A DNA stretch of 5,434 nucleotides. Origin: Pseudomonadota bacterium. Lineage in GTDB: Bacteria > Desulfobacterota > Desulfobacteria > Desulfobacterales > ETH-SRB1. The stretch spans positions 1 through 5,434 of the forward strand of contig JAHIKR010000398.1 of NCBI GenBank assembly GCA_018897415.1, read 5' to 3'. The notes under the pieces are model-generated. The model saw only the letters and a list, made by a program, of their open reading frames with translations. It did no database searches and had not been told where the DNA came from. This document shows positions 1-4,918 of this stretch, piece by piece. Numbering within the stretch: the first letter of the stretch is position 1; each line of letters starts with the position of its first letter. A program made the position numbers and the translations under genes.

Positions 1-615
1 AAAGATAGGTGCATTGTGACCGGTTCAGCTAACATGATTGAAAAAATCGGCATACCATATGATTTGACAATAACAATAATGGGTGTTTTCGTTGTTTCAT
101 TTGCCGCAACCAGCCTTGATACAGCAACCAGATTACAACGCTACATAATTTCTGAATTAAGCACGGCCTGGAAAATGCCGGCTTTTTCCAAAAAACATCC
201 AGCTACTATTATAGCAGTTGGAACAGCACTTGCTCTTGCATTCTATAACGGCAGTGGTAAGGGAGCCCTAATTTTATGGCCACTTTTTGGATCAGTTAAT
301 CAGCTTCTGGCTGGACTGGCGCTGCTTGTAATAACTGTGTACCTTGCCCGTAAAAAAATACAAATCAGTTATACCATGATACCCATGGTATTCATGCTGT
401 TCATAACCGGATGGGCTATGCTTATCAATCTTAATAAATTCTTTATTACTTCGGACTGGCTGCTGTTATTTATAGGGCTGGCAGTTTTTCTACTTGAAAT
501 ATGGATGGTAGTCGAAAGCACGCTGGTTTTGAAAAAGCTGAATGGAGAAAAAACGGTCAATTTCAAACAATTAAGTGTAAAAGGAAGCGGGGTGCAGACA
601 CCTGTAAAAAAATAA
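1..615 (+). CDS. cstA: CstA-family carbon starvation protein, C-terminal part (5' end outside window)
   Basis: The reading frame is open from base 1 to a TAA at 613-615, giving 204 residues. GTG at 16 is not a real start because the family-conserved stretch runs across it and the frame continues to the window edge. The family signature VSFAATSLDTATRLQRY (about residues 32-48) and the later LWPLFGSVNQLLAG segment are typical of the C-terminal half of CstA, an inner-membrane peptide/pyruvate transporter. About five hydrophobic segments are visible: VVSFAAT region, TIIAVGTALALAF, NQLLAGLALLVITVYLA, MIPMVFMLFITGWAML, and WLLLFIGLAVFLLEIWMVV. A short basic tail ends in VKK. Family members are roughly 500-700 residues, so most of the protein lies upstream. 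The gene converges on nupC. No disruption is seen. Family assignment is secure; the exact substrate cannot be read from this fragment. Confidence 0.93.
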   Translation, partial: KDRCIVTGSANMIEKIGIPYDLTITIMGVFVVSFAATSLDTATRLQRYIISELSTAWKMPAFSKKHPATIIAVGTALALAFYNGSGKGALILWPLFGSVNQLLAGLALLVITVYLARKKIQISYTMIPMVFMLFITGWAMLINLNKFFITSDWLLLFIGLAVFLLEIWMVVESTLVLKKLNGEKTVNFKQLSVKGSGVQTPVKK

Positions 616-621
616 AGATGG

Positions 622-637
622 GAGGCTATGAAGCCTC
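622..637 (+). terminator. Hairpin just after cstA stop (terminator-like, no U tract)
   Basis: GAGGCT (622-627) pairs perfectly with AGCCTC (632-637) around a 4-nt loop ATGA, seven bases after the cstA stop codon. It is placed as a terminator would be, but the bases after it (GAGTACAGC) contain no T run, so it is not a standard intrinsic terminator. It may act as a 3'-end stabiliser, or work together with the larger fold-back element that begins a few bases later. Confidence 0.3.
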
Positions 638-642
638 GAGTA

Positions 643-885
643 CAGCATTGAGAGCAGGTATCAGATAATTTTTTTAAAAGAGCCAAATAATAAAGCATTA
701 ATTTCTAAACCACTAAGCCTCGGGCTCTGATCAAGCCAGGCACATAGGAGATATGAATCATAGGATAAAGGCATCGGCAATTTAGCATCATACTAAATGA
801 GTGGGTATGGTGCCGTTCTCGAAGCTGATTTAGTAATTATATTTTGCTTTTTAAAAAAATTATCTGATACCTGCTCAGGGTGCTG
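643..885. repeat. Fold-back element with 28-nt perfect inverted arms (MITE-like or structured RNA)
   Basis: A 28-nt perfect inverted repeat is present: 652-679 (begins GAGCAGGTATCAGATAAT) and 849-876 (its reverse complement). Pairing extends outward as CAGCA (643-647) with TGCTG (881-885) across 4-nt mismatched gaps. It also extends inward imperfectly: TAATTTCTAAA...AGCCTCGGG on the left resembles the reverse complement of CGAAGCT...TTTAGTAATTA on the right. Smaller interior hairpins are AGCC/GGCT (716-726), a 17-nt near-palindrome at 781-797, and ACTAAAT/ATTTAGT (792-798, 828-834). No convincing reading frame lies inside. It fills the junction between convergent cstA and nupC, where a long fold-back could stop transcription from both sides. 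No clear target-site duplication is visible, so a MITE origin is inference. Confidence 0.7.
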
Positions 886-943
886 AAGAGTAAATTCATA
901 TAATATCGGCAATCCCTGAGGGTTTCAAATTGAAGAAAACTCT

Positions 944-2188
944 TTATACTGCAAGGATTCCTACAATAGCGCCAGTCATACAGGTAGCAAGAGTGCCTGC
1001 AACTATCGACCGAAACCCCAGAGATACTACTTCATTCCGCCTCTGTGGAACCATAGTGCCCATCCCTCCTATCATAATTCCAAGACTTCCGGGATTTGCA
1101 AAACCGCACATTGCATATGTCATAATCAACAGGCTTTTAGGGCTTAAAGCGCCTTCTGCCAGACGGCTCATGTCAATATAAGCAATAAATTCATTTAGAA
1201 TGGTTTTAGTGCCCATAAGCGATCCTGCGGTAAGTGCTTCATCCCATGGTATACCCATAAGCCATACTGCCGGAGACATAGCGTAACCTAAAATCAGTTG
1301 AAGGGTAACTTTTTCGCCGGAAATCTGCGGCAAAAGGCCAAGCAGCAAATTCACAAGATATACCAGAGCCACAAGAACTATTAACATTGCTATTATATTG
1401 ATAAGAAGCTGTATCCCCTGAATAGTCCCTTTGGTAATTGCATCCATAGAGCTTGCTGACTCTTCTGGAAAGGTCAATTCACCTGAAGTCAGTTTGCCTG
1501 TTTCCGGTATCATAATTTTAGACACAGCAACTGCGGCCGGCACACTTATTATCGATGCAGTTAGAATGTGCCCCATGACATCAGGAATAACGCTGCTAAG
1601 TATGCTGGCATAAAGCACCATAACCGTACCTGCTATTGTAGCCATACCGCATGTCATTAAAGTAAAAAGCTCGCTTCTTGTCATGTCTTTCAGATAAGGA
1701 CGGATAAAAAGAGGAGACTCAATCATTCCAACAAATATGTTTGCAGAAACCCCCAAGCCCTCTGCGCCACCCAGGCGCATTGTTTTTTGCATGAATATAG
1801 AAAAGCCTTTTACAATGAGCGGTAGGATTCTCCAATAAAATAATAGTGAAGATAAAGCGCTGATCACCAGGATAAGGGGAAGAGCCCTGAACGCCAGAAT
1901 AAAGCTCGAACCCGGAAATTTTTCATCAAAAGGGAGAACTCCTCCACCAAGGTAGCCAAAAACAAAAGATGTGCCGGCTGTTGTGGATTCTTCCAGAGAC
2001 AAAACAATACGATTCAAAAAAAGAAAAAAATCCCTGAAAAAGGGCAGTTTTAAAAGCACCATTCCAACTGCAAGCTGCAGGGCCAGACCTATGGCCACTG
2101 TTTTAATAGAAACTTTCTTGCGGTTCTCGCTCATAGCCCAGGCTAAAATCACAAAAACCATTAATCCTGCTATGCTTTGAATAATCAT
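944..2188 (-). CDS. nupC: NupC-like concentrative nucleoside transporter (CNT family)
   Basis: This is a 414-residue inner-membrane protein, the normal length for bacterial CNT cation-coupled nucleoside importers. The frame extends to an ATG at 2252-2254 (436 aa), but the ATG at 2186-2188 is preferred. It gives an N terminus MIIQSIAGL...SENRKK matching other NupC proteins, and AAAGG sits 7 nt before it. Family landmarks in order are SENRKK (about 20-25), the gate motif GGAEGLGVSANIFVG (141-154), ESPLFIRPYL (157-166), NEF (332-334) and CGFANPGS (361-368). Compared with the Vibrio cholerae CNT structure, ribose ligands E, N and S are kept (E333, N365, S368). The usual GQTE is GMIE at 154-157, so the nucleobase contacts differ. 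The gene converges with cstA and lies divergent to hsp20. A nucleoside importer is likely; its base preference is uncertain. Confidence 0.9.
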   Translation of the reverse strand: MIIQSIAGLMVFVILAWAMSENRKKVSIKTVAIGLALQLAVGMVLLKLPFFRDFFLFLNRIVLSLEESTTAGTSFVFGYLGGGVLPFDEKFPGSSFILAFRALPLILVISALSSLLFYWRILPLIVKGFSIFMQKTMRLGGAEGLGVSANIFVGMIESPLFIRPYLKDMTRSELFTLMTCGMATIAGTVMVLYASILSSVIPDVMGHILTASIISVPAAVAVSKIMIPETGKLTSGELTFPEESASSMDAITKGTIQGIQLLINIIAMLIVLVALVYLVNLLLGLLPQISGEKVTLQLILGYAMSPAVWLMGIPWDEALTAGSLMGTKTILNEFIAYIDMSRLAEGALSPKSLLIMTYAMCGFANPGSLGIMIGGMGTMVPQRRNEVVSLGFRSIVAGTLATCMTGAIVGILAV

Positions 2189-2338
2189 TTTTATACCTTT
2201 TATAAGACCAACTACAAGGTATTGTGTAGCTAATAAATCAAGGCCACTACTCATTTATAATATTGTAAATTTACCTTTATTTTTATCTTGACACTTGATT
2301 TTAAATGGTTCAAGAAAAAAGAACAAAGCACAAAATTC
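2189..2338 (-). promoter_or_regulatory. nupC upstream region with candidate promoter and inverted repeat
   Basis: The region contains no gene. Read on the minus strand, TTGAAC (2308-2313) is followed after 17 nt by a poor -10 (CAAGAT). A better -10-like stretch, TACAATATTAT, lies at 2257-2267 but has no good -35. A promoter there would start transcription inside the longer 2254 frame, supporting the shorter start at 2188. On the plus strand CTTGA occurs at 2287 and 2294, and TCAAG at 2310-2314, forming an inverted repeat that could bind a regulator. AAAGG before the 2188 start is the ribosome-binding site. All promoter assignments here are weak. Confidence 0.25.
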
Positions 2339-2447
2339 GATGGCCTCGTAAAAACCCCAAAAGAGAAATCTTTGAAAATCTGCAGCTAATAATATCAACC
2401 TGTTACGGCTATGAATTTTCGGATTTTTGACTTTTTACGAGCTCATC
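2339..2447. repeat. 109-bp fold-back repeat with CTCGTAAAAA/TTTTTACGAG ends
   Basis: The left end (2339-2354) reads GATGGCCTCGTAAAAA. The right end (2432-2447), reverse-complemented, reads GATGAGCTCGTAAAAA, matching at 14 of 16 positions. The similarity continues inward as C-rich/AAAA and GAAAAT blocks, so the unit is an imperfect palindrome. The right-hand 12 bases GACTTTTTACGA (2429-2440) recur exactly at 4901-4912 in the second repeat of this window. No coding potential is seen. It is most likely a non-autonomous, dispersed palindromic repeat of the host genome. Its right end overlaps the proposed hsp20 promoter. Confidence 0.65.
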
Positions 2448-2454
2448 ATATTTA
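2427..2454 (+). promoter_or_regulatory. Candidate sigma-70-type promoter for hsp20
   Basis: TTGACT (2427-2432) and TATTTA (2449-2454) are separated by 16 nt, placing the transcription start near 2461 and leaving a leader of about 20 nt before the hsp20 ATG. The -35 box lies inside the right arm of the 2339-2447 repeat. No sigma-32 box and no CIRCE-type inverted repeat was recognised, and the leader is too short for a ROSE-type thermosensor. Confidence 0.4.
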
Positions 2455-2479
2455 ACATACTAAGTTAAAGAGTGTTAAT

Positions 2480-2929
2480 ATGACTATTGTAAGATGGGAT
2501 CCTTTAAGAAACGTAGCGACTCTGCAAGACCGTATAAATCGCATGTTTAATGAAGCCTTTGCCAGTTCAAAGGACTTTGAAGACGAGGTCAGCATGTCCG
2601 CCTGGAGACCAGCAGTAGATATTTTTGACACCGATAATGCAATCGTCATAAAAGCAGAACTCCCTGGTATAAAAAAAGATAACGTATCCATAGATGTTAA
2701 AGGTAATGTGCTGACAATTAAAGGGGAGCGTTCTTTTGATAAAGAAATAAAGGAAGAAAATTACTACAGAAAAGAAAGGAGTTTCGGTAAATTCCAGAGG
2801 TCTTTCACTTTGCCGGAAGCGGTAAATCCTGAAGCAATTAAGGCAAATTTCAAAAACGGGGTTCTTGAAATAGAAGTGCCAAAGCCTGAGGAAAAGAAGC
2901 CTAAACAGATAAGCATTAATGTAGAATAA
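2480..2929 (+). CDS. Hsp20/alpha-crystallin family small heat-shock protein
   Basis: This 149-residue cytoplasmic protein is an ATP-independent holdase that binds unfolding proteins and hands them to DnaK/ClpB. The layout is typical. A short N-terminal arm has DPLRN...LQDRINRMFN (7-24). The alpha-crystallin domain (about 43-138) starts WRPAVDIFDTDNAIVIKAELPG, and includes the strand VLTIKGER (78-85) and the conserved NGVLEIEVPKPE (126-137). A C-terminal tail carries the I-x-I motif ISI (144-146) used for oligomer assembly. The ATG at 2480 fits the family N terminus and has a weak site (AAAGAG, 2467-2472). Length is normal and no residue is missing. It is followed after 91 nt by the 56-aa gene and then a terminator, so the two probably share a transcript. 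Several small paralogues are common in related genomes, so no specific symbol is given. Confidence 0.96.
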   Translation: MTIVRWDPLRNVATLQDRINRMFNEAFASSKDFEDEVSMSAWRPAVDIFDTDNAIVIKAELPGIKKDNVSIDVKGNVLTIKGERSFDKEIKEENYYRKERSFGKFQRSFTLPEAVNPEAIKANFKNGVLEIEVPKPEEKKPKQISINVE

Positions 2930-3009
2930 ATAAAACTTCCATTATAGTATCTTTTTGCTGCTTACCTAGTCATTTTCAATCTCATAATATCCTGCTCATT
3001 CTTTTAAAT

Positions 3010-3014
3010 GGAGG
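3010..3014 (+). promoter_or_regulatory. Strong Shine-Dalgarno (GGAGG) of the 56-aa gene
   Basis: GGAGG lies six bases before the ATG at 3021. This decides the start: the competing out-of-frame ATG at 3016 is only one base from the site and opens just 30 codons. A -10-like CATAAT at 2983-2988 lies upstream without a good -35, so a separate promoter for this gene is possible but unproven. Confidence 0.6.
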
Positions 3015-3020
3015 TATGTC

Positions 3021-3191
3021 ATGTCAGATATTGATAAATTATACTTCGACGGAAATGGATTTGAATCTGATTATGATTATGAACCCACACATAACAGATT
3101 TGGTTTAAAAAATATTTTTGATGATGTTATAACCTGGGATGATATGTATGATAATTTGTGGGATGAAGAATTATGGGATAATTATTATTAA
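3021..3191 (+). CDS. 56-aa acidic, aromatic-rich small protein of unknown function
   Basis: I do not recognise this protein. It runs from ATG at 3021 to TAA at 3189-3191, has a near-ideal GGAGG site, and is followed by an intrinsic terminator; together these argue strongly for a real gene. It has 12 Asp and 4 Glu against 2 Lys and 1 Arg, a net charge of about -13. It has 13 aromatic residues out of 56 (3 Trp, 6 Tyr, 4 Phe). The C-terminal third repeats a WD spacing (WDDMY at 39-43, WDEE at 47-50, WDNYY at 52-56), which could form an amphipathic acidic helix. There is no signal peptide, no membrane segment and no cysteine. Lying between hsp20 and the terminator, it is probably co-transcribed with hsp20 and might be a stress-linked partner or an inhibitor peptide; this is only inference. 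Confidence 0.7.
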   Translation: MSDIDKLYFDGNGFESDYDYEPTHNRFGLKNIFDDVITWDDMYDNLWDEELWDNYY

Positions 3192-3250
3192 ATTATTAAT
3201 TCACCTCATTTGAAATTCAAGAATAAACTCAAGAAGTAAGCTGTATCCAA

Positions 3251-3281
3251 AAAGGCAGAGCCGAATGGCCCTGCTTTTTTT
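3251..3281 (+). terminator. Intrinsic (Rho-independent) terminator after the 56-aa gene
   Basis: The stem GCAGAGCC (3255-3262) pairs with GGCCCTGC (3267-3274) around the loop GAAT, with a single A-C mismatch. It is followed directly by seven T residues (3275-3281) and preceded by an A run that can pair with the first Ts. This is a textbook terminator and closes the hsp20/56-aa transcription unit. Confidence 0.85.
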
Positions 3282-3489
3282 ATTATTATTTCAGGGAGAG
3301 TCAGACTTAAAGAATGGCGTGTATGAATGATCCCAATGTTTGGGAAGGCGAAATAACCAGAGAAAACCCGGAATAAGAATTAATTTCTTATTGCACAATA
3401 TTCTAACCAGTTATATGTAATAAAAATATATTAATGCTGCCCCTTAGCCAAAGCTCAGTTAATACTTCAAATAAAAGGAGGATTAAACT
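3282..3489 (+). promoter_or_regulatory. Intergenic region upstream of the 76-aa gene, with candidate promoter
   Basis: No convincing gene lies here; the only small frame is 20 codons (3314-3376) without a ribosome-binding site. A possible promoter is TTGCAC (3391-3396) with TGTAAT (3416-3421), a long 19-nt spacing, or TTATAT (3411-3416) at a too-short spacing. AGGAGG (3476-3481) is the strong ribosome-binding site for the gene starting at 3490. The promoter call is weak; the Shine-Dalgarno is clear. Confidence 0.3.
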
Positions 3490-3720
3490 ATGCTTCTTGC
3501 AAAAAAACTGGCGATAATAAAACGAACTGCAATTGATAGGCGTTCTGGAGAAGATAGGCGTAACGTCTATAACTTGGACTATTTCAAAAATAATGGAATG
3601 GAAAGAAGGCACAATATAAAAGACCAAAGAAGTATAGTTGAGCGGAGAAAAAGCTGGGATAGAGTTAACGAATGGTACAGTGTTTATATAGGTTCAGACC
3701 TCGTAAAATTTGACTCCTAA
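3490..3720 (+). CDS. 76-aa basic protein with repeated [DE]RR motifs, function unknown
   Basis: The start is well supported: AGGAGG lies 8 nt before the ATG, and the stop is TAA at 3718-3720. The protein is strongly basic and hydrophilic, with four [DE]RR triplets at residues 16-18, 22-24, 38-40 and 51-53. It also has DYF (30-32) and a Trp-rich end, W56-x-R58-V59-x-x-W62-Y-S-V65. From memory, small proteins with the same DRR...DYF...ERR...W-x-RV-x-x-W-x-SV layout occur in Desulfobacterota genomes and are annotated as hypothetical; I know of no assigned function. There is no membrane segment, signal peptide or cysteine pair. The arginine clusters would suit nucleic-acid or anionic-partner binding, which is inference. 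The last codons contain CCTCGTAAAA, also the left end of the 2339-2447 repeat, so the native C terminus may have been altered. Confidence 0.75.
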   Translation: MLLAKKLAIIKRTAIDRRSGEDRRNVYNLDYFKNNGMERRHNIKDQRSIVERRKSWDRVNEWYSVYIGSDLVKFDS

Positions 3721-3838
3721 TCCGCAGAAAGACTGGACAGTTTTAAAAGGAGAGAATAAAATAAAAAGAACAGCCTGTTTTATTGAACGTATCGGTATAG
3801 ATGAATTTAAAAAGAATGTTTTAGGAATGATCACATGA
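3707..3838 (+). pseudogene. Degenerate short reading frame overlapping the PfkB start (possible gene remnant)
   Basis: A frame different from that of the 76-aa gene is open from 3707 to TGA at 3836-3838, which overlaps the PfkB ATG (ATGA). It has no ATG start. AGGAG (3748-3752) stands 8 nt before an ATA at 3761, where an ATG would be expected. The read-through peptide from there is 25 residues: KRTACFIERIGIDEF, then KKNVLGMIT. The amino-acid pattern looks coding, and the FIERIG-x-x-x-F part reminds me of the C-terminal tail of nitrite/sulfite-reductase-like iron-sulfur proteins; this resemblance is from memory and uncertain. It is either a remnant of a larger gene whose body was deleted, a short leader using a rare start, or an accident. 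Confidence 0.3.
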
Positions 3839-4758
3839 AAATATTTGCGTCCGGGTCGCTGGCCTATGACCGTATAATGGACTTTCCTGGCGAATTTGAA
3901 GATCATATATTACCTGAGAAATTACATATCCTTAATGTCTGCTTTATGGTTAACGGCCTTACCGAAAAGTTTGGAGGCACAGCAGGTAACATTGCTTATA
4001 GCCTTTCCTTGCTCGGAGAAAAGCCGTTGATATTAGCTACTGCGGGTAAAGACTTTGACAGCTACGAATCATGGTTGCTTCAAAACAACCTGCCAATAAA
4101 TGGGATTCGGAAAATTCCAGAAGAATTGACAGCAGGTGCTTATATTACAACAGACAAAGCAGATAATCAGATCACGGGCTTTAACCCGGGAGCGATGAAA
4201 CATGCTTCGCTCTATAACTTTGACGGGATTAAGCAGGACGAGGCAATAGCAATTATAGCTCCGGGTAATATTGAAGACATGATAAACTATGGCCGTATTT
4301 ATAAAAAACATGGGATACCTTATATCTTTGATCCAGGTCAGTCTATCCCGGTGCTTTCAGGAGACCAGTTATCAGAGATAATTGCCGGTTCTGAGATGTT
4401 GATATCCAATGACTATGAGCTGGAACTGATAAAGAAAGCTACTGGATTGCAAAAGCCGGCTCTTACTAAGATGACAAAAAGTATTATAACGACTCTTGGC
4501 GAAGATGGCTCTATAGTCTGTTATCAGAAGCAAGAAACAAAAATACCATCAGCAAAAGCTGCTGTAGTATCTGACCCGACCGGTGCAGGAGATGCCTACC
4601 GTGCAGGAATGATTAAGGGTATGGTAACGGGAAAAGATCTGATTACTTCTGCAAAGATGGGGGCCACTTGCGCCAGTTTTGCAGTTGAGCACCACGGCAC
4701 CCAGGAACATAAGTTTACTCAGGAAGATTTCTGGAGACGTTACAAATCAAATTTTTAA
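3835..4758 (+). CDS. PfkB/ribokinase-family kinase, probably adenosine (nucleoside) kinase
   Basis: This 307-residue cytoplasmic protein has the expected length for the ribokinase/PfkB superfamily, which transfers the ATP gamma-phosphate to a sugar or nucleoside hydroxyl. The N terminus SGSLAYDRIMD (6-16) starts the first strand and substrate site. The glycine pair in KFGGTAGNIAYSLSLLG (45-61) is PfkB signature 1. NQITGFNPGAM (111-121) is characteristic of the adenosine-kinase-like subgroup. SNDYE (191-195) and TLGEDGS (220-226) lie in the ATP half. SDPTGAGDAYRAG (246-258) is signature 2, with the anion hole GAG and catalytic base D253. The start has AGGA at 3823-3826, 8 nt upstream, and overlaps the TGA of the preceding remnant. 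It converges with the DUF362 gene. Adenosine is the best substrate guess by subgroup resemblance and fits the nearby nucleoside importer, but another nucleoside or sugar is possible. Confidence 0.9.
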   Translation: MKIFASGSLAYDRIMDFPGEFEDHILPEKLHILNVCFMVNGLTEKFGGTAGNIAYSLSLLGEKPLILATAGKDFDSYESWLLQNNLPINGIRKIPEELTAGAYITTDKADNQITGFNPGAMKHASLYNFDGIKQDEAIAIIAPGNIEDMINYGRIYKKHGIPYIFDPGQSIPVLSGDQLSEIIAGSEMLISNDYELELIKKATGLQKPALTKMTKSIITTLGEDGSIVCYQKQETKIPSAKAAVVSDPTGAGDAYRAGMIKGMVTGKDLITSAKMGATCASFAVEHHGTQEHKFTQEDFWRRYKSNF

Positions 4759-4794
4759 TACCTCGAGACCTTGTTTGAAAAAATCATACTTTGG

Positions 4795-4918
4795 ACGGCA
4801 AAGTAAAAAGCTTCAGTTTCAAGGCGCGCAAATCCTGAGGAAAGAGACGTACTTATAGCTACGTCGCAATGACGAAGGATGCAGCGCAACGCAGAAAATG
4901 GACTTTTTACGAAGCCGT
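4795..4918. repeat. 124-bp imperfect palindromic repeat with GTAAAAAG/CTTTTTAC ends
   Basis: The ends pair as ACGGC-(3)-GTAAAAAG (4795-4810) with CTTTTTAC-(3)-GCCGT (4903-4918). Inner blocks also match in inverted orientation: GCGC...AATCCT on the left against AGGATGCAGCGC on the right. The tip is a perfect 6-bp stem, GACGTA (4846-4851) with TACGTC (4860-4865), around an 8-nt loop. The whole unit therefore folds back on itself. GACTTTTTACGA (4901-4912) is identical to 2429-2440, tying it to the other repeat. It fills the junction between convergent pfkB and the DUF362 gene, and its right edge touches the DUF362 stop codon (4918-4920). It is likely a dispersed non-autonomous genomic repeat that may also act as a two-way transcription barrier. 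Confidence 0.75.

Noticed and set aside
728..830. tRNA-like or attC-like structure inside the fold-back element
   Set aside because: No cloverleaf with the TTCRA arm and no integron core sites could be found.
911..943. Possible intrinsic terminator for the nucleoside transporter at CCCTGAGGG
   Set aside because: The short palindrome has no room for a loop and no following U run in the gene's direction.
2189..2254. Longer start of the nucleoside transporter at ATG 2254 (22 extra residues)
   Set aside because: The extension is not family-like, its nearest AAAGG is about 19 nt away, and the 2188 ATG has a properly spaced site and the conserved N terminus.
2255..2479. Heat-shock control elements (sigma-32 promoter, CIRCE, ROSE RNA thermometer) upstream of hsp20
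   Set aside because: No matching boxes or the needed inverted repeat, and the leader after the proposed start is only about 20 nt.
3314..3376. 20-codon frame starting MACMNDPNVWEGE between the terminator and the 76-aa gene
   Set aside because: Too short, no ribosome-binding site, and stop codon immediately upstream in frame; could be a fragment but nothing supports it.
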